Shown here: positions 31,725 through 39,692 of the stretch, piece after piece
Layout of the letters: every line of letters begins with the position of its first letter
Numbering within the stretch: position 1 is the stretch's first letter
Assembly: GCA_946610035.1 (NCBI GenBank)
Contig: CAMOCC010000016.1
Location: 1 to 45,256, forward strand
Direction of reading: 5' to 3'
DNA length: 45,256 nt
DNA from: an uncultured Verrucomicrobiota bacterium
GTDB taxonomy: Bacteria; Verrucomicrobiota; Kiritimatiellia; RFP12; UBA1067
Made by a program: the position numbers and the translations under genes
The notes under the pieces: generated by a model
The model's database searches: none
Told to the model about the DNA's origin: nothing
Seen by the model: the letters and a program-made list of their open reading frames with translations, nothing else

Positions 31725-32339
31725 ATGTCACAGGAATGGAACATTAGATCGCGCGGACACGTCTGCAGCTTCTGCGGGAAGCCGCTTGTGGACCGCGCAC
31801 CGGTTGTGAGCGCGCTCAAGGAGACTTCGGGCGGCTACGAGCGCTTCGACGCGCATCCCGAGTGCTGGAAGACGGCCGAGAGGGACTGGACGCCGTTCTC
31901 GCAGTGGGACGGCGTATACTTCGCCCCCGCGAAGGAGGAGAAGAAGGAGGCGCTCAAGAAGGAGGACGCGGGCGAGCTCCTGCGGAAGCTCATGACGCTC
32001 GACGATCCGGCGATGAAGAACGTCGTCTACGTGCTCGCCGTGATGCTCGAGCGCTCGAAGATTCTCGTCGAGCGCGATTCGAAGGAGCAGGAGGACGGGT
32101 CGATACGAAGGGTTTACGAGGACCGCAAGCAGGGCGACACGTTCGTCATACTCGATCCGCGCCTGAGGCTGGAGAACATCGGCGAGGTGCAGCAGCAGGT
32201 CGTCGCGCTCCTCTCGGGGACGAAGACCCTGGGCGAAGTCGCCGGCGAGGAGGACGCGGCCGAGGCGGAGGCGCAGGCCGCAGAGGAGGCGCAGACGGAG
32301 ACGCCCGGAGGCGATGCGGCGGAGTCCGAGACAGCTTGA
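31725..32339 (+). CDS. Small Cys-motif (zinc-binding-like) protein
   Basis: 204 aa from ATG 31725; longer upstream starts lie upstream of the -10. Residues 13-17 CSFCG (CX2C) with HPEC further on (His and Cys near 48-51) suggest a small zinc site (SRGHVCSFCGKPL). The remainder is helical, with a Lys/Glu-rich segment (about 67-85), LMTLDDPAMKNVVYVLAVMLERSKIL and an acidic Ala/Glu-rich tail overlapping the next gene. Proteins of this appearance recur in Planctomycetes and Verrucomicrobia, but I know no function. The last 26 bases overlap the SNF2 start, so the two are co-translated. Confidence 0.75.
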   Translation: MSQEWNIRSRGHVCSFCGKPLVDRAPVVSALKETSGGYERFDAHPECWKTAERDWTPFSQWDGVYFAPAKEEKKEALKKEDAGELLRKLMTLDDPAMKNVVYVLAVMLERSKILVERDSKEQEDGSIRRVYEDRKQGDTFVILDPRLRLENIGEVQQQVVALLSGTKTLGEVAGEEDAAEAEAQAAEEAQTETPGGDAAESETA

Positions 32340-34797
32340 GGCCCTCCGGCTCATCGCCGAGGGGCGGATGTACCCCGCGCTCCAGCGCGAGGAGGACGGG
32401 TGGCATGCGCGCTGGTGCGCGCTGGGGACGGACAACCCGTGGGTCGACGCATACGTCCGCGAGGCGGCCGTCACACCGCTCAGCGCGGACGCGGAGGACC
32501 AGCGCCACGAGACGCTCCACGACGCATGGCTCATGGCGCTCAGGAGCGAGACGGGCCTTGTCCGCTGGAACGACGCGGAGTGCGCCGCATTCGCCGCGGA
32601 GCTGGCGGAGTGGAGCGGCGCCGCGGAGGAGGACGTCGCGGCGCGGACGGCGGTGAATTTCCGCTTCTCGGCGGAAGGCGCGGGGGATTTCAGGATAAGG
32701 ACGGCGATGCCGAAGGGGCGGCGCGGACTCAGGGCGCTCGGCCAGGCGGCCTTCGTGTTCGGTGCGATAAGGGCCATGCACCGCGAGCGCGCGGCGGACG
32801 GCGCTGGCGGCGGGGGGCTTGTTGTGGAGCTTTCGCGCGCCGAGGCGGAGAGCTTCCTGCGGTCGGGTGCGCGCGAACTCAACGAGGCGGGGTATTCGGT
32901 CTCCGGCTGCGACATCAAGGCGTCCGTCAACGCATCTGTGGAGATAGGGTCGGATAGGGTCGATTTAGGGTCGGATAGGGTCGGGTTGGAGTCAAGAGCT
33001 CATTCTTCGACCTTAAAAGACTCTACATCGACCCTAAGCGACCCTAAACCGACCCTAAAAGACCCTAAAATCGCCACCAGGCTTATCGTGAGGGTGGCGG
33101 GGGAGGTCGTCGATGCTGAGGAGGTGAGGTTCCTACTTGAGCAGAAATCCACGCTCGTCTTCTTCAGGGACCGCTGGATTGACGTCGACCGGAACGTCCT
33201 CAAGGAGGCGCTTCGCGCCCTTGAGCGGAGCGAGTCGCGGACCCTGTCCACGACAGCCGCGCTGGGATTCGCCATGGGGGTGGGCGCGGTCGGGCGCATG
33301 GAGGTGGAGGAGGCGCGCTCCCACGGCTGGCTGAGGGGGCTCGTCAACGAATTGCGACAACGCATCGCCGCGGCGAATGGAAACGGCTCCACCGCCCCCC
33401 GGTCGCCGGAGGCCGCCCGGCAATCACCGCTAACCGCCGTCCTGCGTCCGTACCAGGCGCGCGGCGTATCGTGGATTCGCTTCCTGACCAACCACGGATT
33501 CGGTGCGCTTCTTGCGGACGACATGGGCCTCGGCAAGACAGTCCAGACGATAGCGTGGATAGCGTCGCTGCGCGGCAACCACCAACCACCAACCACCAAC
33601 CACCCTTTTCTAATAGTCTCGCCGCTCACGCTCGTGAGCAACTGGAGGCATGAATTCGCGAAGTTCGCGCCCGGGATGAAGGTCTACGTCCATCAAGGGG
33701 ACAACAGGGCGCTTGAGACCGGGTTCCGGCGGGAGGCGGATGCGGCGGACGTCGTACTCACGAGCTATTCGCTGCTTGTGCGCGACTATCAGATCATACG
33801 TCGCGTCGAATGGGCGGGACTCGTCCTGGACGAGGCGCAGGCGGTGAAGAACCCCGATACGCAGGTTGCGCGCGCCGTCCGCGCGCTCGGCGCGCCGAAG
33901 CGACTTGCGCTCACGGGCACGCCGGTTGAGAACACGGTTTCGGACATCTGGAGCCTTGAGGAGTTCCTCAATCCGGGGTTCCTCGGGGACCGCAAGTCGT
34001 TTGTCGAGCGGTTCGTGAAGCCGATAGCGCTGGACGAGAGGAGCGCGGCGGCCAAGAGGCTCCGCCACGCACTGGAGCCGTTCGTCCTCAGGCGGCTCAA
34101 GAGCGACCCGGAGATCGCGGCGGAGCTGGGGGTGAAGCGGGAGATAAAGGAGTACTGCGTCCTTTCGCCGGGCCAGCGCCGCGAGTACGAAGCGGCTCTG
34201 GCGGACTACAGGGCGAGCGAGAGGAGGCGCGGCGACGTCTTCGCGCTCATAACGAGGCTGAAGCTCATTTGCGACGGCGCGGGGAAGGTCGAGCGGCTCG
34301 TTGAGCTGGTTGGGTCCGTCCTCGCCGCCGGCGAAAGCGTCCTCGTCTTCACGCAGTACGCGAAGGTCGGCTCGGAGCTGAAGAAGGTGCTCGACGCGAA
34401 GTTCGCATGCGACACGCCGTTCCTGCACGGATCGCTCCCGGCGCGCCAGCGCGAGGAGGAGATTGCGCGCTTCAACGACGCGGGGCCGTCCGCGTTCGTG
34501 CTGTCGCTGAAGGCGGGCGGATACGGACTCAACCTCGTCAAGGCGACGCACGTCGTCCATTTCGACCGCTGGTGGAATCCGGCGGTCGAGGCGCAGGCGA
34601 CGGACCGCGCGCACAGGATCGGGCAGGCGCGGACGGTCTTCGTGCACGCCTTCATTTCGGAGGGGACGCTTGAGGAGCACGTGGACGAGATACTGGAGAG
34701 GAAGTCGCGCGTCGCGGGTACGCTTGTCGCAAGCGGCGAGGGCTTCCTCATGCAGTTGCAGCCGGACGAACTGGAGGCGGCGCTTGCGCTGACGTAG
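32314..34797 (+). CDS. SNF2-family DEAD/DEAH-box ATPase/helicase
   Basis: 827 aa. Motif I ADDMGLGKT (about 400-408), Ia, motif II DEAQ (VLDEAQAVKNP), III (LTGTPVENTVSDIWSLEEFLNPGFLG) and the C-terminal helicase domain with LSLKAGGYGLNL, FDRWWNPAVEAQATDRAHRIGQ are intact. Bacterial members of this type act with a SWIM-domain protein, encoded here immediately downstream; their cellular role is unresolved (DNA translocase, repair or transcription-linked remodelling are possible). Two stretches are not family sequence: about residues 211-253, encoded by inverted decamer repeats, and about 421-430 (NHQPPTTNH), encoded by CAACCAC heptamers between motifs I and Ia. The N-terminal 380 residues are poorly conserved. 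The start overlaps the preceding gene by 26 nt. Confidence 0.93.
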   Translation: MRRSPRQLEALRLIAEGRMYPALQREEDGWHARWCALGTDNPWVDAYVREAAVTPLSADAEDQRHETLHDAWLMALRSETGLVRWNDAECAAFAAELAEWSGAAEEDVAARTAVNFRFSAEGAGDFRIRTAMPKGRRGLRALGQAAFVFGAIRAMHRERAADGAGGGGLVVELSRAEAESFLRSGARELNEAGYSVSGCDIKASVNASVEIGSDRVDLGSDRVGLESRAHSSTLKDSTSTLSDPKPTLKDPKIATRLIVRVAGEVVDAEEVRFLLEQKSTLVFFRDRWIDVDRNVLKEALRALERSESRTLSTTAALGFAMGVGAVGRMEVEEARSHGWLRGLVNELRQRIAAANGNGSTAPRSPEAARQSPLTAVLRPYQARGVSWIRFLTNHGFGALLADDMGLGKTVQTIAWIASLRGNHQPPTTNHPFLIVSPLTLVSNWRHEFAKFAPGMKVYVHQGDNRALETGFRREADAADVVLTSYSLLVRDYQIIRRVEWAGLVLDEAQAVKNPDTQVARAVRALGAPKRLALTGTPVENTVSDIWSLEEFLNPGFLGDRKSFVERFVKPIALDERSAAAKRLRHALEPFVLRRLKSDPEIAAELGVKREIKEYCVLSPGQRREYEAALADYRASERRRGDVFALITRLKLICDGAGKVERLVELVGSVLAAGESVLVFTQYAKVGSELKKVLDAKFACDTPFLHGSLPARQREEEIARFNDAGPSAFVLSLKAGGYGLNLVKATHVVHFDRWWNPAVEAQATDRAHRIGQARTVFVHAFISEGTLEEHVDEILERKSRVAGTLVASGEGFLMQLQPDELEAALALT
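32944..33070. repeat. Inverted decamer-repeat block inside the SNF2 gene
   Basis: Left half (about 32944-32984) has about four TAGGGTCGGA-type units; the right half (about 33007-33070) has about six reversed units (TCGACCCTAA, GCGACCCTAA and similar). The two halves form a large imperfect hairpin, with about 20 bp between. Same word family as 9751-9790. Confidence 0.8.
33576..33603 (+). repeat. Heptanucleotide repeat CAACCAC inside the SNF2 gene
   Basis: Four tandem CAACCAC units, coding for NHQPPTTNH. Same family as 11605-11639. Confidence 0.85.
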
Positions 34798-34799
34798 GC

Positions 34800-35390
34800 A
34801 TGTCGAAGAAGAAGAGATATCCGGTACGGGTGCCGCGCTTCGCGGCGGGGATACGCGCGCAGGAGCTGCGCGCGGGGTCGGGCCGCAGCTGGTGGGCGAA
34901 GCGGTTCATCGCGTCGCTGGAGGCGATGGGTCTGGGCGGACGCTTCGCGCGGGGGAGGAACTATGCGATGTCCGGCCAGATCACGGCAATCCGCCTGGAG
35001 GGTCCGCACGTCGAGGCGACGGTCGTCGGGAGCCGTCCGGACCCATACACGGTGACGGTGGACTTCCGCGTTCCCGACCCGGCGGCGCACGGCCGCATCG
35101 TCGCGGGGCTTCGTGCGGAGCCGATGCTGGTGGCGAGGCTGCTGACGGACGACATGCCGCTTGAGGTCGAGGGGCTGTTCCGCGCGGAGGGGTACGACCT
35201 CTTTCCGGGCGGAAAGCTGGGTCAGGGGAGGTACGACGTGACGACGAAGTGCTCGTGTCCGGACTGGGCGAACCCGTGCAAGCACTCGGCGGCGGTTCTG
35301 CTCGTCCTGGGCGAGGAATGTGCAAGAAAACCATCGACTTTGCTCGAATTGCGCGGAATAACGATGGAGGAGCTGTACGATGAAGATTGA
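34800..35390 (+). CDS. SWIM zinc-finger protein, SNF2 partner
   Basis: 196 aa, starting 2 nt after the SNF2 stop. The SWIM motif CxCx(n)CxH is visible as CSCPDWANPCKH (about residues 151-162), where the zinc-binding Cys and His typically mediate DNA or protein contact. N-terminal part has GGRSWWAKRF-like and the RGRNYAMSGQI motif typical of this family. The pair SNF2-SWIM is a known arrangement. The gene ends with GAT GAA GAT TGA, and a small ORF begins 11 nt before the stop in another frame. Family members often have a longer C-terminus, so this protein may be slightly short. Confidence 0.9.
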   Translation: MSKKKRYPVRVPRFAAGIRAQELRAGSGRSWWAKRFIASLEAMGLGGRFARGRNYAMSGQITAIRLEGPHVEATVVGSRPDPYTVTVDFRVPDPAAHGRIVAGLRAEPMLVARLLTDDMPLEVEGLFRAEGYDLFPGGKLGQGRYDVTTKCSCPDWANPCKHSAAVLLVLGEECARKPSTLLELRGITMEELYDED

Positions 35391-35547
35391 AACCCCGGTC
35401 CTGAAGAGGCTCGGCCCCGTGCCGTTCTGGCGCGGGGGCGAGCGCTGCCTAGACTCCCTGGAGGCGATCTACCGCCGTGCGGCCGAGAGGGCGAGGAAGG
35501 CTCTGGCTGCACCTCCCACTTGCGAAAAACGCCGTTTTTCGCTATAA
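35380..35547 (+). CDS. Small ORF downstream of SWIM gene, possible C-terminal extension in another frame
   Basis: 55 codons from ATG 35380, overlapping the SWIM gene by 11 nt in a different frame. Sequence begins MKIETPVLKRLGPVPFWRGG and continues RCLDSLEAIYRRAAERARKAL. This resembles the C-terminal tail found in SWIM-family proteins (LGPxPFW then a helix), so it may be the tail encoded as a separate, coupled small protein, or the two may be one protein split by a frameshift in this genome or assembly. The stop codon lies inside the citrate synthase -10 element. AGGAG precedes the ATG. Confidence 0.55.
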   Translation: MKIETPVLKRLGPVPFWRGGERCLDSLEAIYRRAAERARKALAAPPTCEKRRFSL

Positions 35548-35548
35548 T
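35520..35548 (+). promoter_or_regulatory. Citrate synthase promoter with overlapping operator-like palindrome
   Basis: TTGCGA (35520-35525) and TATAAT (35543-35548) with 17-nt spacing. GCGAAAAAC-gcc-GTTTTTCGC (35522-35542), a perfect 9-bp inverted repeat, fills the whole spacer and part of the -35. Confidence 0.7.
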
Positions 35549-35580
35549 AGCGGTTCGTTTTCGACTGATTAGGAGAAGAA

Positions 35581-36948
35581 ATGATGACAGACAACGAATG
35601 GCTCGTGAAGCAGGCGGAGAGGATCCGCAAGGCCGACTACATCGACCCTGCGCTCTACCGCAAGTACGGCGTCAAGCGGGGCCTCCGCAACGACGACGGC
35701 ACCGGCGTGCTTGTGGGCCTCACGACGATAGGCAACGTGCACGGGTACGTCGTATCCGAGGGCGAGAAGCAGGCCGTCCCCGGCGAGCTCTTCTATCGCG
35801 GAATCAACGTGAAGGACATTGTCGCGGCTGACAAGCGCGAGCACCGCTACGGCTACGAGGAGGTTGCTTACCTGCTCATGTTCGGGGATCTGCCGACGGG
35901 CCGCCAGCTCGTCGACTGGAACCGCCGCCTCGGCGCGTGCCGCAGGCTTTCGGACGGGTTCAAGGAGAACGCGATCATGCGCCATCCGTCCATCGACCTC
36001 ATGAACGCCATCGCGCGGGCGGTGCTCTTCGCCATGGCCTTCGACGACATCCCCGACCAGGAGCAGATCAACGACATATCCATCGAGAAGTGCCTTGCGC
36101 ACTCGATCGACATCATCGGCGCCATGCCGACGATCGCCGCGTACGCCTACCAGGCGAAGGCCCACTACCACCTGGGCGATTCGCTGATGATCAGGAACCC
36201 CGACCCGACGAAGTCCGGCGCGGAGAACTTCCTCATGCTCATCAGGAACGACGGCAGGTACACGAAGCTGGAGGCCGAGACGCTCGACCTCTCGCTCATC
36301 CTCCACGCGGAGCACGGCGGCGGCAACAACTCGTCCTTCACGACCCACGTGGTGACGAGCGCGCACACCGACATCTACTCGTCGATCGCGGCGTCCGTCC
36401 TCTCCCTCAAGGGCTCCCGCCACGGCGGCGCGAACCTTCGCGTCATGCGCCAGATGGACGAGATAATGGCCAAGGTGGGCGACTGGACGAATGCGGACAA
36501 GGTGACGGCCTACCTCGAGAAGATCGCGGACAGGAAGGCCGGCGACGGCACGGGCCTCATCTACGGACTCGGCCACGCCGTCTACACGATATCCGACCCG
36601 CGCGCGCAGCTCCTCAAGAAGAAGGCGCGTGCGCTCGCGAAGGAGAAGCACCGCGAGCAGGAGATGGCCCTCTTCGAGCTGATCGAGGAGCGCGGCCCCG
36701 CAATCATCAAGTCGCGCCACCCGCGCGCGGAGGACGTGTGCGCGAACGTGGACCTCTACTCGGGCTTTGTCTACGACATGCTGGGCATCCCGCGCGACCT
36801 CTACACGCCGCTCTTCGCGGTCGCGCGCTGCGTGAGCTGGTGCGCGCACCGCATGGAGGAGCTCGTCAACCAGGGGCCGATCATCCGCCCCGCGTACAAG
36901 CCGCTCTACCGTCCGCGCCACTACGTGCCGCTTAGCGAAAGAAGGTAA
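35581..36948 (+). CDS. gltA: Citrate synthase
   Basis: 455 aa. Condenses oxaloacetate and acetyl-CoA to citrate. The sequence shows LHAEHGGGNNSSF (His242, His245), GSRHGGAN (catalytic His281), GLGHAVYTISDPRA (His332) and VDLYSG (Asp391), which align with the catalytic His-His-Asp of E. coli (264, 305, 362). The C-terminus, PRHYVPLSERR, is slightly long. It has ATG ATG at 35581; AGGAGAAGAA precedes the first. Its own promoter carries a palindrome. The stop is only 8 nt before argJ, suggesting co-transcription and linking TCA carbon to glutamate/arginine formation. No other TCA gene is in the window. Confidence 0.95.
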   Translation: MMTDNEWLVKQAERIRKADYIDPALYRKYGVKRGLRNDDGTGVLVGLTTIGNVHGYVVSEGEKQAVPGELFYRGINVKDIVAADKREHRYGYEEVAYLLMFGDLPTGRQLVDWNRRLGACRRLSDGFKENAIMRHPSIDLMNAIARAVLFAMAFDDIPDQEQINDISIEKCLAHSIDIIGAMPTIAAYAYQAKAHYHLGDSLMIRNPDPTKSGAENFLMLIRNDGRYTKLEAETLDLSLILHAEHGGGNNSSFTTHVVTSAHTDIYSSIAASVLSLKGSRHGGANLRVMRQMDEIMAKVGDWTNADKVTAYLEKIADRKAGDGTGLIYGLGHAVYTISDPRAQLLKKKARALAKEKHREQEMALFELIEERGPAIIKSRHPRAEDVCANVDLYSGFVYDMLGIPRDLYTPLFAVARCVSWCAHRMEELVNQGPIIRPAYKPLYRPRHYVPLSERR

Positions 36949-36956
36949 TCGATTCC

Positions 36957-38177
36957 ATGAAGAAGCCGAAGGCTGTCAGGGGCGGCGTCTGCGCCGCGAA
37001 GGGATTCCGCGCGGCGGGCGTCGCCGCGGAGATAAAGTACAAGGGCAGGAAGGACGTCGCGCTCATCGTGGCGGACGCCCCGTGCGCCGCGGCCGCCGTC
37101 TTCACGACGAACAAGGTCGCCGCCGCCCCCGTCCTCTTCGACCGCGAGGTCGTGAAGGGCGGGAAGGTGCAGGCCATCCTCGCGAACTCCGGGTGCGCGA
37201 ACGCGTGCACGGGCGAGGACGGGCTGAAGGACGCGCGCGTATCCGCGCTTGTCACGGCGGGCGAGCTGGGCGTCGACCCGAGGCACGTCCTCGTCGCCTC
37301 GACAGGCGTCATAGGGCGGCGCCTTCCGATGGACCGCCTCCTGGACGGCATGAAGAAGGCCAAGGCGGCGCTCGGCTCGACGCCCGCCCACGCGCTCGAC
37401 GCGGAGCACGCCGTCATGACGACGGATACGCGCCCGAAGGAGGCGGCCTTCAGGACGACGATCGGCGGGAGGACCGTCACCGTCGGCGGCATGGCCAAGG
37501 GGTCCGGCATGATCGAGCCGAACATGGCGACGATGCTGGGCTTCGTGACGACGGATGCGGCGATATCCGTCCCCATGCTCAGGCGCGCCCTCGGCCTCGC
37601 CCTCAACAAGAGCTTCAACCGCGTCGTCGTGGACGGCGATGAATCGACGAACGACTCGCTCTTCCTCCTCGCCTCCGGCGCTGCGGGGAACGCGGCGATC
37701 ACAAAGGCGGGCGCGGACTTCGACGCCTTCCGCGAGGCGCTTGAGGCCGTGTGCGTCTCGCTCGCGAAGCAGATGGCGACGGACGGCGAAGGCGCGACGA
37801 AGTTCGTGACCGTGACGGTCAGGGGCGCGAAGAGCGCGAAGGACGCCGAAAGGGCCGCGCGCGCCGTCGCGAAGAGTCCGCTCGCGAAGACCAGCTGGTT
37901 CGGGCGCGACCCCAACTGGGGGCGCGTGCTCGCCGCCGTCGGCTACTCCGGCGCGGAGGTCGTCGACCTCGAGACGGAGGTCTTCTACGACAAGGTGTGG
38001 GCGTTCAGGCGCGGGAGGATTGCGGACGAGAGACAGCTCGCGAAACTCGCCGACGTCATGAAGAAGGACGAGTTCACGGTCACAGTGGACCTGCACCTCG
38101 GCGAGTTCGAGGACACGATCTACACTTGCGACATCTCGCTCGACTACGTCCACATCAATGCGGACTATACTACGTGA
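36957..38177 (+). CDS. argJ: Bifunctional glutamate N-acetyltransferase/amino-acid acetyltransferase ArgJ
   Basis: 406 aa. ArgJ transfers acetyl between N-acetylornithine and glutamate, and in bifunctional forms also uses acetyl-CoA. It self-cleaves before the nucleophile Thr in the ATML motif: here GMIEPNMATMLGF, with the predicted cut between Ala191 and Thr192. NSGCANACTG, STGVIGRRLP and GDPNWGR-like GRDPNWGRVL are present, and the C-terminal end YVHINADYTT is family-typical. Sits 8 nt after the citrate synthase stop; no other arginine gene is in the window. Start ATG 36957 has AGAAGGT inside the end of gltA. Confidence 0.95.
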   Translation: MKKPKAVRGGVCAAKGFRAAGVAAEIKYKGRKDVALIVADAPCAAAAVFTTNKVAAAPVLFDREVVKGGKVQAILANSGCANACTGEDGLKDARVSALVTAGELGVDPRHVLVASTGVIGRRLPMDRLLDGMKKAKAALGSTPAHALDAEHAVMTTDTRPKEAAFRTTIGGRTVTVGGMAKGSGMIEPNMATMLGFVTTDAAISVPMLRRALGLALNKSFNRVVVDGDESTNDSLFLLASGAAGNAAITKAGADFDAFREALEAVCVSLAKQMATDGEGATKFVTVTVRGAKSAKDAERAARAVAKSPLAKTSWFGRDPNWGRVLAAVGYSGAEVVDLETEVFYDKVWAFRRGRIADERQLAKLADVMKKDEFTVTVDLHLGEFEDTIYTCDISLDYVHINADYTT

Positions 38178-38179
38178 GA

Positions 38180-38200
38180 AGTTGGTAGTTGACAGTTGAT
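38180..38200 (+). repeat. Heptanucleotide repeat AGTTGNN
   Basis: Three units AGTTGGT, AGTTGAC, AGTTGAT between argJ and the TolB-like gene; related to the five-unit array at 9703-9737. Confidence 0.6.
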
Positions 38201-38238
38201 GGTTTTGTAGCTGAAAAAAACAGAAAGGAAAGACAGAA

Positions 38239-39387
38239 GTGAGATTTAATGCGGTATTGGCAATGGCCCTTGCGGCGTGCACGGCGTGCGCTGAGACGGT
38301 GATCGACATTTCCGGGGCGGGCGCGGAGAAGCGCCTCGTCAGCGTGGACGTCGAGTGCAGCGCGACTTTCACGAAGACGCTTGAGCGCAACCTGATACTC
38401 TCGGGCGCGTTCAGGATCGCGAAGGGCGCGCCGATCAAGGTGTCCGGGCGGGTCGGCGAGTCCGTCACCGTGTCCGGCGGCGGCAAGCGCCTCACGATGA
38501 GCTCCGTCGCGATGGACGACAAGGCGGCGCGCACGGAGGCGCGAATCCTTGCGGACAAGATGTGCGAGGCGTATGCGGGCCAGAAGGGCTTTGCAAACGA
38601 CAAGCTCGCGTTCGTCGTGAAGCGTGGGCGCAGCGAGGAGCTGTGCGTCGGCTACGCGGACGGCGGGGACGTGAAGCAGCTCACGAGCGACGGCAAGGCG
38701 TCCGTCGGCCCGCGCTGGAACCTGAAGGGGAACGCCTCGCTCTACTACACGGGCTACCTCAACAATGCGCCGGAGGTCTTCGAGATCGACGTCGCCTCGG
38801 GCAGGCGCCGCCGCGCGTGGGGCTTCGGCGGACTCACCGCCGGCGCGACGGTCGCGCCGGACGGGACGACGGTCGCGCTCATCATCTCCAAGCCGTTCCG
38901 CAACCCGGAGCTCTGCACGATCGACCCGAGCGGCGGGACGTGGAAGAGGCTCACGACGACGAAGTCCGCGAACGAGGGCCAGCCCTCGTGGGCGCCGGAC
39001 GGCAGGAAGATCGTCTACGTGTCCGACGAGTCGCGCCGCCAGCACCTCTACGTCATCGATCCGTTCACGCGCGACAAGCGCCGACTCACGTCGCAGGGGC
39101 AGAACGTGGACCCCGACTGGGGCCCCGACGGCCGCATCGTCTACACGACGCGCAGGGGCGGGCTCTCCCAGATCGCCGTCCTTTCGCCCGCAGACGGCGA
39201 CTCGACCGCCCGACTCGTCACGGAACCCGGCGCATGGGAGCATCCGACATGGACGCGCGACATGAGGCACGTGGTCGCAGAGCGCGACGGCGCGCTCTTC
39301 CTCATCGACACCCTCGAGGGCGGCGACAAGCCGGTGAAGCTCTTCTCGCTCTCGGGCAAGTGCATGACGCCGAGCATGAGCAGGTAA
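38239..39387 (+). CDS. TolB-like periplasmic beta-propeller protein
   Basis: 382 aa from GTG 38239, preceded by AAAGGAAAG. The signal peptide MRFNAVLAMALAACTACA is followed by an N-terminal domain and a PD40/WD40-like propeller with repeated SWAPDGRKIVYVSDE and DWGPDGRIVYTT blades. TolB, part of the Tol-Pal envelope system, has this architecture (a small N-terminal domain plus a six-bladed propeller). No tolQ, tolR, tolA or pal is nearby, so I leave the symbol blank. The N-terminal domain (about 19-110) is more divergent than in proteobacterial TolB. It lies 14 nt before gatC, with an AAAAAAGGGCG in between. Confidence 0.8.
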   Translation: MRFNAVLAMALAACTACAETVIDISGAGAEKRLVSVDVECSATFTKTLERNLILSGAFRIAKGAPIKVSGRVGESVTVSGGGKRLTMSSVAMDDKAARTEARILADKMCEAYAGQKGFANDKLAFVVKRGRSEELCVGYADGGDVKQLTSDGKASVGPRWNLKGNASLYYTGYLNNAPEVFEIDVASGRRRRAWGFGGLTAGATVAPDGTTVALIISKPFRNPELCTIDPSGGTWKRLTTTKSANEGQPSWAPDGRKIVYVSDESRRQHLYVIDPFTRDKRRLTSQGQNVDPDWGPDGRIVYTTRRGGLSQIAVLSPADGDSTARLVTEPGAWEHPTWTRDMRHVVAERDGALFLIDTLEGGDKPVKLFSLSGKCMTPSMSR

Positions 39388-39401
39388 AAAAGGGCGAACA
39401 A

Positions 39402-39692
39402 ATGAAGATCGATGTCGGGTATGTCGCCGAGCTGGCGAGGCTGGAGCTGACGGACGAGGAGAAGTCCGTCTTCCAGCCCCAGCTCGAAAACATCGTCAAG
39501 TACGTGGAGAAGATCTCCGAAGTGGACGTCGAGGGCGTCGAGCCGATGATGCACGGGCGTCCGCTTGTGAACGCGTTCCGCGAGGACGAGGTGCGTCCCT
39601 CGCTGGACCGCGAGGCGGCGCTCGCCAATGCGCCGGCGCGCGTCGGCGAGGAGTTCCTCCTGCCGAAGATCGTTGAAGGAGCGGAGTCATGA
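39402..39692 (+). CDS. gatC: Glutamyl/aspartyl-tRNA amidotransferase subunit C
   Basis: 96 aa. GatC stabilises and helps assemble the GatCAB complex that converts Glu-tRNA(Gln) and/or Asp-tRNA(Asn) to amide forms. [41 protein letters not shown] is the family core, with [29 protein letters not shown] as the C-terminal tail. ATG overlap with gatA (ATGA at 39689-39692) implies translational coupling. gatB is not in the window. Confidence 0.93.
   Translation: MKIDVGYVAELARLELTDEEKSVFQPQLENIVKYVEKISEVDVEGVEPMMHGRPLVNAFREDEVRPSLDREAALANAPARVGEEFLLPKIVEGAES

Noticed and set aside
38239-39387. Calling the TolB-like gene tolB outright
   Set aside because: The propeller repeats fit, but no other tol or pal gene is nearby and the N-terminal domain is divergent, so only a -like name is given.
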